Assembly: GCA_963971285.1 (NCBI GenBank)
Contig: OZ020246.1
Location: forward strand, 16,723,217 to 16,787,216
Length of the DNA stretch: 64,000 nucleotides
Direction: 5' to 3'
Source of the DNA: Astropecten irregularis
Lineage: Eukaryota; Echinodermata; Asteroidea; Paxillosida; Astropectinidae
Position 1 is the stretch's first letter. Each line of letters starts with the position of its first letter. The position numbers and the translations under genes were made by a program. Of the stretch, positions 11,356-22,009 are shown one piece after another. Under the pieces are notes generated by a model, which was not told the DNA's origin, did no database searches, and was given only the letters and a program-made list of their open reading frames with translations.

Positions 11356-13902
11356 CACAGTCAGGGTCCTCTGGTGACAGCAAGGGGATGGGAAGGATGA
11401 CAGTAAGGAGATGGGACGGAAGACAGTAGGAGGATGGGAAGGGTGACAGCAAGGGGATGGGAAGGATGATAGTAAGAGTATGGGAAGGACGACAGTAAGG
11501 GGATGGGAAGGACGACAGTAAGGGGATGGGAAGGACGACAGTAAGGGGATGGGAAGGATGACAGTAAGGGGATGGGATGAATGACAGTAAGAGTTGATGC
11601 AACTTGCTCCTACTCACACAATACTTTCCCTGTTGCCATGGAATAGTGAACATCACAGTCAGGTTCCTCTGGTGACTTCAAAGATACATCTTATAGATTT
11701 GAACATGAATCATTCTGGGTCGAGTTTGTGGAGGGAAGTGGATCATCTCGGGGTTCTCAGCAGTTGGTATGGACTACAAGGTTGATGTCATCCTCCTCAA
11801 TATCCGAGTACATTCTATTTCAATAGAGAAAACAATTTAAAGACATTGTTGCAGTCAAACAGAAAAATTATATGTAACTGATGGTACGTGTGATTTACAC
11901 CAGAAACTGATGATTCTTGCCAAGATATTTTGTTTGTCAGCAAGCAAGAAAATATTTCTTTTGCACGGATAGAGATGGCAAGGGTGGTCTTAAGGAGATG
12001 GGAAGGATGACAGTAAGGGGATGGGAGGAATAACAGGTAGGGGAATCGGAAGGATGACAGTAAGGGGATGGGAAGGATGACAGTAAGGGGATGGGATGGA
12101 TGACAGTAAGGGGATGGGATGGATGACTCTAAGGGGATGGGAAGGATGACAATAGGGGGATGGGAAGGATGACAGTAAGGGGATGGGAAGTATGACAGTA
12201 AGGGGATGGGAAAGATGACAGTAGGAGGATGGGAAGGGTGACAGTAAGGGGTTGGGAAGGATGACAGTAAGGGGATGGGAAGGATGAGAGTAGGGGGATG
12301 GGAAGGGTGACAGTAAGGGGATGGGAAGGATGACAGTAAAGGTATGGAAGGATGACAGAAAGGGGACGGGAAGGATGACAGTAAGGGGAAGGGATGGATG
12401 ACAGTAAGGGGATGGGATGGATGACTCTAAGGGGATGGGAAGGATGACAATAGGGGGATGGGAAGGATGACAGTAAGGGGATGGGAAGTATGACAGTAAG
12501 GGGATGGGAAAGATGACAGTAGGAGGATGGGAAGGGTGACAGTAAGGGATTGGGAAGGATGACAGTAAGGGGATGGGAAGGATGAGAGAAGGGGGATGGG
12601 AAGGGTGACAGTAAGGGGATGGGAAGGATGACAGTAAAGGTATGGGAAGGATGACAGAAAGGGGACGGGAAGGATGACAGTAAGGGGAAGGGAAGGATGA
12701 CAGTGAGGGGATGGGAAGGATGACAGTAAGGGGATGGGAAGGATGACAGTAGGAGGATGGGAAGGATGACAGTGAGGGGATGGGAAGGATGACAGTAAGA
12801 GGATAAGAAGGATGACAGTAAGGGGATGGGACGGAAGACACTAAGGGGACGGGAAGGATGACAGTAAGGGGATGGGAAGGATGGCAGTAAGGGGATGGGA
12901 AGGATGACAGTAAGGAGATAAGAAGGATGACAGTAAGAGTTGATGCAACTTGCTCCTACTCACACAATACTTCCCTGTTGCCATGGAATAGTGAACATCA
13001 CAGTCAGGGTCCTCTGGTGACTTTGCAGATTCATCTTATAGAGTTAAACATGAAGCATTATGGGTCGAGTTTGTGGAGGGAAGTGGATCATCTCGGGGTT
13101 CTCAGCAGTTGGTATGGACTACAAGGTTGATGTCATCCTCCTCAATATCCGAGTACATTCTATTTCAATAGAGAAAACAATTTTAAGACATTGTTGCAGT
13201 CAAACAGAAAAATTAAATGTAACTGATGGTACGCGGATTTACATCAGAAACTGATGATTCTCGCCAAGATATTTTGTTTGTCAGCAAGCAAGAAAATATT
13301 TCTTTTGCACTGATAGAGATGGCAAGAGCGGTCTTAAGGAGATGGGAAGGATATTAGTAAGGGGATTGGAAGGATGACAGTGATGGGATGGGAAGGATGA
13401 CAGTAAGAGGATTGGAAGGGTGACAGTAGGAGGATGGGAAGGATGACAGTAAGGGGATAAGAAGGATGACAGTATTAGGGGATGGGAAGGATGACAGTAG
13501 GGGGGATGGGAAGGATGACAGTAAGGGGGATGGGAAGGATGACAGTAAGAGTTGATGCAACTTGCTCCTACTCACACAATACTTTCCTGTTGCCATGGAA
13601 TAGTGAACATCACAGTCAGGGTCCTCTGGTGACTTTGCAGATTCATCTTACAGAGTTGAACATGAATCATTCTGGTTCCAGTTTGTGGAGGGAAGTGGAT
13701 CATCTCGGGGTTCTCAGCATTTTATATGGTCTACAAGCTTGATGTCATCCTCCACAATATCCGAGTACAATCTACATCAATAGCAAAAATAATATGAAGA
13801 CAATGTTACAGCCAAACATAATCATTATGTGTATTAACTGATGGTATGTGTGATTTATACCAGAAACTTATGATTCTCGCCAAGATATTTTCTTTGTCAG
13901 TA

Positions 13903-16900
13903 ATAAGTGCCACTGGATATATGAATATCCATTGGTTTGCGATGTCAGAGCTTAGTTAAGTGCCCCTGGATATAAGAACATCCATTGGTCTTGTGCAGTC
14001 TTTTCTCCTTTTTTTTGATCTTTTAAAAGATCAAAAAGATTTTTGGTCATAGTTTCACTCTTTTCAGGATAAATACAGCATTTGAAGTGGAAAAATTTAA
14101 GTTATACATAAATTTGTGTTTTGGCTTCTTACCAAAGTATGATACTTCCTATAAGGGCCCCTGGATATAAGAACATTCATTGGTCTTGTGCAGTCAGAGC
14201 CTAGTTAAGTGAACCTGGATATAAGAACATCCATTGGTCTTGTGCCATCAGAGCCTAGTTAAGAGCCCCTGGATATAAGAACATTCATTGGTCTTGTGCA
14301 GTCAGAGCCTAGTTAAGAGCCCCTGGATATAAGAACATCCATTGGTCTTGTGCCATCAGAGCCTAGTTAAGTGACCCTGGATATAAGAACATCCATTGGT
14401 CTTGTGTAGTCAGAGCCTAGTTAAGTGCCCCTGGATATAAGAACATCCATTGGTCTTGTGCCGTCAGAGCCTAGTTAAGTGCCCCTGGATATAAGAACAT
14501 TCATTGGTCTTGTGTAGTCAGAGCCTAGTTAAGTGCCCCTGGATATAAGAACATTCATTGGTCTTGTGCCGTCAGAGCCTAGTTAAGAGCCCCTGGATAT
14601 AAGAACATCCATTGGTCTTGTGCAGTCAGAGCCTAGTTAAGTGCCCCTGGATATAAGAACATTCATTGGTCTTGTGCCGTCAGAGCCTAGTTAAGAGCCC
14701 CTGGATATAAGAACATCCATTGGTCGTGTGCAGTCAGAGCCTAGTTGAGTGACCCTGGATATAAGAATATCCTTTGGTCTTGCCCAACAGAGCCTAGTTA
14801 CATGCCCCTGGATATAAGAACATTCATTGGTCTTGTGCCGCCAGAGCCTAGTTAAGTGCCCCTGGATATAAGAACATCCATTGGTCATGCGCCGTTGGAG
14901 CCTAGTTAAGTGCCCCGGGATATAAGAACATTCATTGGTTTTGTGCCGTCAGAGCCTAGTTAAGTGCCCCTGGATATAAGAACATCCATTGGTCTTGTGC
15001 AGTCAGAGCCTAGTTAAGAGCCCCTGGATATAAGAACATCCATTGGTCTTGTGCAGTCAGAGCCTAGTTAAGTGACCCTGGATATAAGAACATCCATTGG
15101 TCTTGTGCCATCAGAGCCTAGTTAAGTGCCCCTGGATATAAGAACATCCATTGGTCTTGTGCAGTCAGAGCCTAGTTAAGAGCCCCTGGATATAAGAACA
15201 TCCATTGGTCTTGTGCAGTCAGAGCCTAGTTAAGTGACCCTGGATATAAGAACATCCATTGGTCTTGTGCCATCAGAGCCTAGTTAAGTGCCCCTGGATA
15301 TAAGAACATCCATTGGTCTTGTGCAGTCAGAGCCTAGTTAAGAGCCCCTGGATATAAGAACATCCATTGGTCTTGTGCAGTCAGAGCCTAGTTAAGTGCC
15401 CCTGGATATAAGAACATTCATTGGTCTTGTGCCGTCAGAGCCTAGTTAAGAGCCCCTGGATATAAGAACATCCATTGGTCTTGTGCAGTCAGAGCCTAGT
15501 TAAGTGCCCTTGGATATAAGAACATTCATTGGTCTTGTGCAGTCAGAGCCTAGTTAAGTGACCCTGGATATAAGAACATCCATTGGTCTTGTGCCGTCAG
15601 AGCCTAGTTAAGTGCCCCTGGATATAAGAACATTCATTGGTCTTGTGCAGTCAGAGCCTAGTTAAGTGCCCCTGGATATAAGAACATTCATTGGTCTTGT
15701 GCCATCGGAGCCTAGTTAAGAGCCCCTGGATAAAAGAACATCCATTGGTCTTGCGCCGTCAGAGCCTAGTTAAGTGCCCCTGGATATAAGAACATCCATT
15801 GGTCTTGTGCAGTCAGAGCCTAGTTAAGTGACCCTGGATATAAGAACATCCATTGGTCTTGTGTAATCAGAGCCTAGTTAAGTACCCCTGGATATAAGAA
15901 CATTCATTGGTCTTGTGCAGTCAATGCCTAATTAAGTGCCCCTGGACATAAGAACATCCATTGGTCTTGTGCCGTTGGAGCCTAGTTAAGTCCCCCTGGA
16001 TATAAGAACATCCATTGGTCTTGTGCAGTCAGAGCCTAGTTAAGTGACCCTGGATATAAGAACATCCATTGGTCTTGTGTAATCAGAGCCTAGTTAAGTA
16101 CCCCTGGATATAAGAACATTCATTGGTCTTGTGCAGTCAATGCCTAATTAAGTGCCCCTGGATATAAGAACATCCATTGGTCTTGTGCCGTTGGAGCCTA
16201 GTTAAGTCCCCCTGGATATAAGAACATTCATTGGTCTTGTGCAGTCAGAGCCTAGTTAAGAGCCCCTGGATATAAGAACATCCATTGATCTTGCTCCGTC
16301 AGAGACTAGTTAAGTACCCCTGGATATAAGAACATTCATTGGTCTTGCGTCGTCGTAGCCTAGTTAAGTGACCCTGGATATAAGAACATTCATTGGTCTT
16401 GCGCCGTTGGAGCCTAGTTAAGTGACCCTGGATATAAGAACATCCATTGGTCTTGTGCCGTCAGAGCCTAGTTAAGTGCCCCTGGATATAAGAACATCCA
16501 TTGGTCTTGTGCAGTCAGAGCCTAGTTAAGTGACCCTGGATATAAGAACATCCATTGGTCTTGTGCCGTCGGAGCCTAGTTAAGTGACCCTGGATATAAG
16601 AACATCCAATGGTCTTGTGCAGTCAGAGCCTAGTTAAGAGCCCCTGGATATTAGAACATCCATTGGTCTTGTGCCGTCAGAGCCTAGTTAAGTGCCCCTG
16701 GATATAAGAACATCCATTGGTCTTGTGCAGTCAGAGCCTAGTTAAGTGACCCTGGATATAAGAACATCCATTGGTCTTGTGCAGTCAGAGCCTAGTTAAG
16801 TGACCCTGGATATAAGAACATCCATTGGTCTTGTGCCGTCGGAGCCTAGTTAAGTACCCCTGGATATAAGATCATCCAATGGTCTTGTGCAGTCAGAGCC

Positions 16901-18745
16901 TAGTTAAGAGCCCCTGGATATCAGAACATTCATTGGTCTTGTGCAGTCAGAGCCTAGTTAAGTGACCCTGGATATAAGAACATCCATTGGTCTTGTGCAG
17001 TCAGAGCCTAGTTAAGTGCCCCTGGATATAAGAACATCCATTGGTCTTGTGCAGTCAGAGCCTATTTAAGAGCCCCTGGATATAAGAACATCCATTGGTC
17101 TTGTGCTGCCAGAGCCTAGTTATTGTGCCCCTGGATATAAGAACATCCATTGGTCTTGAGCCGTCAGAGCCTAGTTAAGTCCCCTTGATATAAGAACATC
17201 CATTGGTCTTGTGCCGTCGGAGCCTAGTTAAGTCCCCTTGATATAAGAACATCCATTGGTCTTGTGCCGTCAGAGCCTAGTTAAGTCCCCTTGATATAAG
17301 AACATCCATTGGTCTTGTGCCGTCAGAGCCTAGTTAAGTGCCCCTGGATATAAGAACATTCATTGGACTTGCGCCGCCAGAGCCTTAGTTAAAAAAGTGC
17401 CCCTGGATATAAGAACATCGATTGGTCTTGCGCCGTCAGAGCCTAGTTAACTGCCCCTGGATATAAGAACATCTATTGGTCTTGCGCCGTCAGAGCCTTG
17501 TTAAGTGACCCTGGATATAAGAACATTCATTGGTCTTGTGCTGCCAGAGCCTAGTTAAGTGCCCCTGGATATAAGAACATTCATTGGTCTTGCGCCGTCG
17601 GAGCCTAGTTACGTGCCCCTGGATATAAGAACATCCATTTGTATTGCGCCGTTGGAGCCTAGTTAAGTGACCCTGGATATAAGGACATTCATTGGTCTTG
17701 CGCCGTCGGAGCCTAGTTACGTGCCCCTGGATATAAGAACATCCATTGGTCTTGTGCTGCCAGAGCCTAGTTAAGTGCCCCTGGATATAAGAACATTCAT
17801 TTGTCTTGCGCCGCCAGAGCCTAGTTAAGTGCCCCTGGATATAAGAACATTCATTTGTCTTGCGCCGTTGGAGCCTAGTTAAGTGCCCCTGGATATAAGA
17901 ACAGTCATTGGTCTTGTGCTGTCAGAGCCTAGTTAAGTGCCCCTGGATATAAGAACATCTATTGGTCTTGCGCCGTCAGAGCCTAGTTAAGTGACCCTGG
18001 ATATAAGAACATTCATTGGTCTTGTGCTGCCAGAGCCTAGTTAAGTGCCCCTGGATATAAGAACATTCATTGGTCTTGCGCCGTCGGAGCCTAGTTACAT
18101 GCCCCTGGATATAAGAACATCCATTGGTCTTGTGCTGCCAGAGCCTAGTTAAGTGCCCCTGGATATAAGAACAGTCATTGGTCTTGTGCCGTCAGAGCCT
18201 AGTTAAGTGACCCTGGATATAAGAACATTCATTTGTTTTGCGCCGTTGGAGCCTAGTTAAGTGCCCCTGGATATAAGAACAGTCATTGGTCTTGTGCCGT
18301 CAGAGCCTAGTTAAGTGACCCTGGATATAAGAACATTCATTTGTCTTGCGCCGCCAGAGCCTAGTTAAGTGCCCCTGGATATAACAACATTCATTTGTCT
18401 TGCGCCGTTGGAGCCTAGTTAAGTGACCCTGGATATAAGAACATTCATTGGTCTTGCGCCGTCGTAGCCTAGTTAAGTGACCCCGGATATCAGAACATTC
18501 ATTTGTCTTGTGCTGCCAGAGCCTAGTTAAGTGACCCTGGATATAAGAACTTCCATTGGTCTTGCGCCGTCGTAGCCTAGTTAAGTGACTCTGGATATAA
18601 GAACATTCATTTGTCTTGTGCCGTCAGAGCCTAGTTAAGTGCCCCTGGATATAAGAACATCCATTGGTCTTGTGCCATCGGAGCCTAGTTAAGTGACCCT
18701 GGATAAAAGAACATCCATTGGTCTTGTGCAGTCTGAGCCTAGTTA
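13903..18745. repeat. 54-bp satellite array (~88 units)
   Basis: Unit core CCTGGATATAAGAACATCC, then ATTGGTCTTG, GTCAGAGCCTAGTTAAG. The spacing is 54 bases (for example CAGAGC at 14411 and 14465). Variant positions include ATTC/ATCC, TGCAGTC/TGCCGTC and GTGCCCC/GTGACCC/GAGCCCC. A 3-unit higher-order repeat is visible at 15001-15324 (about 162 bp) and a 4-unit one at 15861/16077 (216 bp). Units toward the right end are more divergent (CGCCGTTGG, TGCTGCC types). Because 54 is divisible by 3, short - strand open frames with an 18-residue period appear; they are not convincing genes. Confidence 0.95.
13998..14150 (+). repeat. Dispersed-repeat insertion inside the 54-bp satellite
   Basis: The satellite is interrupted after GTGCAGTC by about 150 bp containing TTTGATCTTTTAAAAGATC, GGATAAATACAGCATTT and TTACCAAAGTATGATAC. 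The same words occur in the dispersed family at 54611-55239, 58785-59195, 51100-51310 and 29130-29455. The satellite resumes at 14151. Confidence 0.6.
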
Positions 18746-19163
18746 CAAAAACCTTAAAGCAGTGTTTGTTAAACTGCTGCAGGGAATGGTAATGCCTGGG
18801 GAGGAGGGAGTTTGTGTGGTATTTGAGCAAACATTTCATTTCCCCCTTATTCTGCAAGATGTTTGTTGCACATGAAGCTATGAGATATGAAGACTTAGGA
18901 AATCTGCCCAGAGCTTACAGAATATATTTACTACATGTATTACTACGGATCTCACAAAGCATGCCAGATAGTTTATCTTGCAAATTTGAAGTCGGATGTA
19001 CGTTAAGCTCAAAATCACTCGTTTCTGTCAGTCATCCTACATGACACCAAGGAACACCAGGCCGAGTCATTATAACAAACATCATGAAGTTACTGTCATT
19101 TGAGGGGCTGGACATTTTCTTGGTGGTTATTTCAGTTAACAACTTTTGAGCCCAAGGCCTATA
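18746..19163. other. Non-repetitive intergenic stretch
   Basis: This separates the 54-bp satellite from the TA-flanked element. Open frames are short (about 60-77 codons), overlap one another on both strands and show no recognisable domain. I see no gene or RNA here. Confidence 0.5.
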
Positions 19164-19611
19164 CAGGGTGTCCCAAAAAACAGCAACACTTGAGTGGAGA
19201 ACTATTATATTAAGAAATATATTTAAAATTAAATGGTTTATCACTTCAAGATTTATATGTGATAAAACAATGTCTTGGCTATCACCATGTTGAATTTGAG
19301 CAAAATTTGACTACAATTGAGTGAAAAAAGTAAGACTGAATTACCCAACCTCAAAACCTGACTTTTATCTTTCTCTCATACACATTATGTTTGTATTGAC
19401 CACTATGCATGTTATCCTTGCAAATTTGTTTGTAAGGAGTACTCTTTCAATTGGTCATATTTTGCCAATTTCAGCCCCAATATGCTTTACTTCTACATGG
19501 TGATGGCCAAAACATGGTTGTATCACATATCTGAATCTTGAAGTGATAAACAGTTTAATTTTAACATAATGGGTCCCGACACAGTGTTGCGTTTTTTTCT
19601 GGGACACCCTG
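19164..19611. mobile_element. Inverted-repeat element with TA flanks (Tc1/mariner-type MITE candidate)
   Basis: The left end starts CAGGGTGTCCC and the right end is its inverse, GGGACACCCTG, each flanked by TA. The inverted similarity continues inward for about 125 bp: GCAACAC, TTTAAAATTAAA, GTTTATCACTTCAAGAT and GGCTATCACCATGT on the left have reverse-complement partners at 19500-19600. The 448-bp element encodes no transposase. TA duplication plus long imperfect terminal repeats point to a non-autonomous Tc1/mariner-like element; superfamily assignment is inference. Confidence 0.7.
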
Positions 19612-19613
19612 TA

Positions 19614-19899
19614 CATAAAGTGTACAACCCACCATGTCAAAATGGTTATGGATTAATATAGGGTTCTACTCACCAGATCAAATCTTTGTTGTGAGGCAGT
19701 TCCTGGACTTGATCACTGTCTTCAAAAGAGCTAGGATTTTTGGTCCAAGGCCTAACCAATCTGGAGTGACAAAGTACAGGTAAAAAGAAAAAACACAAAA
19801 AGCATGAACAATTAAGTTGGAGGCGGTCAATGGGGAAATGTTTCACAATATCATGGTACTCAAGAAGTGTAAGAACAGTGAACTACCGTAATGTTTTGA
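19614..19899. other. Intergenic stretch, no gene seen
   Basis: Unique sequence between the TA-flanked element and the 16-bp array. No coding, RNA or repeat structure was recognised. Confidence 0.5.
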
Positions 19900-21172
19900 A
19901 GCCAACTGGGGCCAAAGCCAACTCAGACCCAAGCCAACTCAGTCCCCTGCCAATTCACACTCAAGCCAATTCGGTCCCATGCAAACTGGCATCCACGCCA
20001 GCTCAGACCCAGGCCAACCCAGACCAAAGCCAACTTAGACCCATACCAACACAGATCCAGGCCAACGCATACCAAAGTCAACTCAGACCCATGCCAACTC
20101 GGACCCATATTAAACTCAGACCCAAACCAACTTGGACCCAAGCCAACTCAGACCCAAGCCAACTTGGACCCAAGCCAACTCCGACCCATATTATTAACTC
20201 AGACCCTAACCAACTTGGACCCAAGCCAACTCAGACCCAAGCCAACTTGGACCCATGTCAACTTGTACCCACGCCAACTCAGACCAGAGCCAAGCCAACT
20301 CAGACCCAAGCCAACTCAGACCAGAGCCAACTTGGAACCATAACAACTCGAACCCATGCCAACTCAGACCCAAGTCAGCTCAGACAAAAGCCAACTCAGA
20401 CCCAAGCCAACTCGGACCCATGCCAACTTGGAACCAAGCCAAGTCAGACTCAAGCCAACTCAGACACAAGCCAACTCAGACCCAAGCCAACTCGCCCCCA
20501 TAACAACTCAGACCCATGCCAACCCAAACCCAAACCAACTTGGCCGGACCCACGCCAACCCAGACCCAAACCAACTCAGTCCAGACCCACGCCAACTCGG
20601 ACCCACGCCAACCCAAACCCAAACCATCTTGGTCCGGACCAACGCCAAATTGGACCCAAACCAACTCGGTAAGGACCCACGCCAACTCAGACTCACGGCA
20701 ACCCAGACCCAAACCAACTTGGCCAAACCCACGCCAACTCGGACTCACGCCAACCCAGACCCAAACCAACTCGGTCCGGATCCACGCCAAATCGGACCCA
20801 AACCATCTCGGTAAGGACCCACGCCAACTCAGACTCTAGCCAACCCAGACCCAAACCAAATTGGCCGGACCCACGCCAACTCGGACCCACGCCAACCCAG
20901 ACCCAAACCGACTCGGTAAGGACCCACGCCAACTCGGACTCACGCCAACCCAGACCCAAACCAACTCGGTCCGGACCCACGCCAACTCGGACCCACACCA
21001 ACCCAGACCCAAACCAACTCGGTCCGGACCAACGCCAACCCAGACCCAAACCAACTTGGCCGGACCCACGCCAACTCGGACCCACGCCAACCCAGACCCA
21101 AACCAACTCAGTCTGGACCCATGCCAACTCGGACTCACGCCAATTGCCGGACCCAAACCAACTCGCGTCCGA
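19900..21172. repeat. 16-bp tandem array evolving into a 53-bp compound unit
   Basis: The left part is a 16-bp unit GACCCAAGCCAACTCA with CTTG/CTCA end variants. From about 20510 onward it becomes a 53-bp compound of three 16-mers plus a 5-base joint (GTCCG or GTAAG); for example ACCCAAACC recurs at 20901 and 20954. Long open frames exist on both strands (up to 280 codons on +, 163 on -) with low-complexity composition. They reflect repeat periodicity and a lack of stop codons, not a supported gene. Confidence 0.9.
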
Positions 21173-21351
21173 GTTGTCCTGCAATCGATTTCACGAATTT
21201 ATGCGAAGCCGTGTCTTTATAAGGGGCAAGTCAGTCAAGCATGTCAGGAGGCGAGTTGGTAGTGGGGAGGAGGCGAGCAGTGGTGACTGGTAAGGGGCGA
21301 GTTGGCTAGCCTTGGAGGCGGGTCGAGTTAGGCCTACCTGTGTCAGTGTTT

Positions 21352-21621
21352 AAGGGCGGGGAAAGAATTCCACTGATGACCATTATTTGTGCACAACTCT
21401 ATGGAACCAACAGAGGGCGTTTTTGGCAAAATGGCACTGCTGTATTGGAAGTGTACAATTTGTAGGTAAAAAACCCTGTAAAACTCACTTTTCAGATATG
21501 CTACCCAAGTTTTCCACACCTGAGATTGAAGTTCATCATAATTTGTATCCAATAAGTTAACTCTTGGAGGATATAATCCTTTTTCCGTAATGGTCATCAG
21601 TGGAATTCTTTCCAAGGGCGG
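21352..21621. mobile_element. 254-bp inverted-repeat element with 8-bp target duplication
   Basis: The element spans 21360-21613 and is bounded by perfect direct repeats AAGGGCGG at 21352-21359 and 21614-21621. Its ends are inverted: GGAAAGAATTCCACTGATGA on the left and the reverse complement on the right, about 27 bp in all. An 8-bp duplication fits hAT-like or related cut-and-paste transposons. It has no coding capacity, so it is a MITE. Confidence 0.75.
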
Positions 21622-21744
21622 TTCATGGTATCGAGGCTAGGCGTACATGGTCGGCAATATGTCACTTTTACATGTATATTGTGTAAGCACATTGTAAGCA
21701 CACCACAACAAGCGCACATGTCTCCTGTGTTTGTTTTCACTCCA

Positions 21745-21868
21745 GCGGTCCAGTAGTCTTGGTTCCAAGACCTTCGTTGTTGCTTTCCCGCGGCCCATAG
21801 GGCGCCCCCGCGCGGCGGATATGAGAGAAGCAACAACGAAGGTCTTGGAACCAAGACTAGCGGTCCAG
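21745..21868. mobile_element. 106-bp hairpin element with 9-bp target duplication
   Basis: The element spans 21754-21859, with direct repeats GCGGTCCAG at 21745-21753 and 21860-21868. The arms TAGTCTTGGTTCCAAGACC and onward (about 32 bp) are inverted around a GC-rich centre. A 9-bp duplication resembles Mutator-like elements, but the ends alone do not settle the superfamily. Confidence 0.7.
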
Positions 21869-22009
21869 CCACATTATTTTTGTCAAGCATTGTTCAGAGA
21901 CCAAAAAAGCCAGGATGTTCGACCGAGAGAATACTGTAAATAGGTCCAAATAAGTCCGCGGAGCTCATTATTATTATCTTTTTATACCTTTCCAATTTAA
22001 TTATTATTT

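Larger units (their letters stand above)
8116..11649. repeat. 3.5-kb segmental tandem duplication, copy 2
   Basis: Second copy of the 3,534-bp unit. Differences from copy 1 are few, for example GTTGTGG at 7646 against GATGTGG at 11180 inside the retrotransposon fragment and a few single bases around 6511/10045 and 6786/10320. This near-identity implies a recent duplication or continuing homogenisation, unless it is an assembly artefact. Confidence 0.9.
1..13920. repeat. Composite array: 23-bp minisatellite blocks alternating with ~400-bp spacers
   Basis: Blocks of a 23-bp unit (core GGGATGGGAAGGATGACAG, then TAAG; exact 23-base spacing seen at 181 and 204) alternate with a conserved spacer that begins GAGTTGATGCAACTTGCTCC. 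The spacer starts near 1, 375, 975, 1769, 2447, 2842, 3535, 4211, 5432, 6158, 6550, 7013, 8058, 8966, 9690, 10084, 10547, 11592, 12937 and 13547. The + strand unit has 19 purines in 23. Because 23 is not a multiple of 3 and no - strand frame has a stop, the array yields long - strand open frames rich in Pro, Ser, Leu, His and Tyr. I treat these as artefacts. No gene is supported here apart from the retrotransposon remnants. Confidence 0.95.

Noticed and set aside
13903..18745. Regularly repeated sequence resembling a CRISPR array
   Set aside because: The 54-bp units are contiguous with no unique spacers, and the window is clearly eukaryotic; it is a satellite.
19830..20672. A 280-codon + strand open frame with a Pro/Thr/Gln/Asn-rich repeat
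   Set aside because: It coincides with the 16/53-bp tandem array, overlaps equally long frames on the other strand and other frames, and has no domain or splice support.
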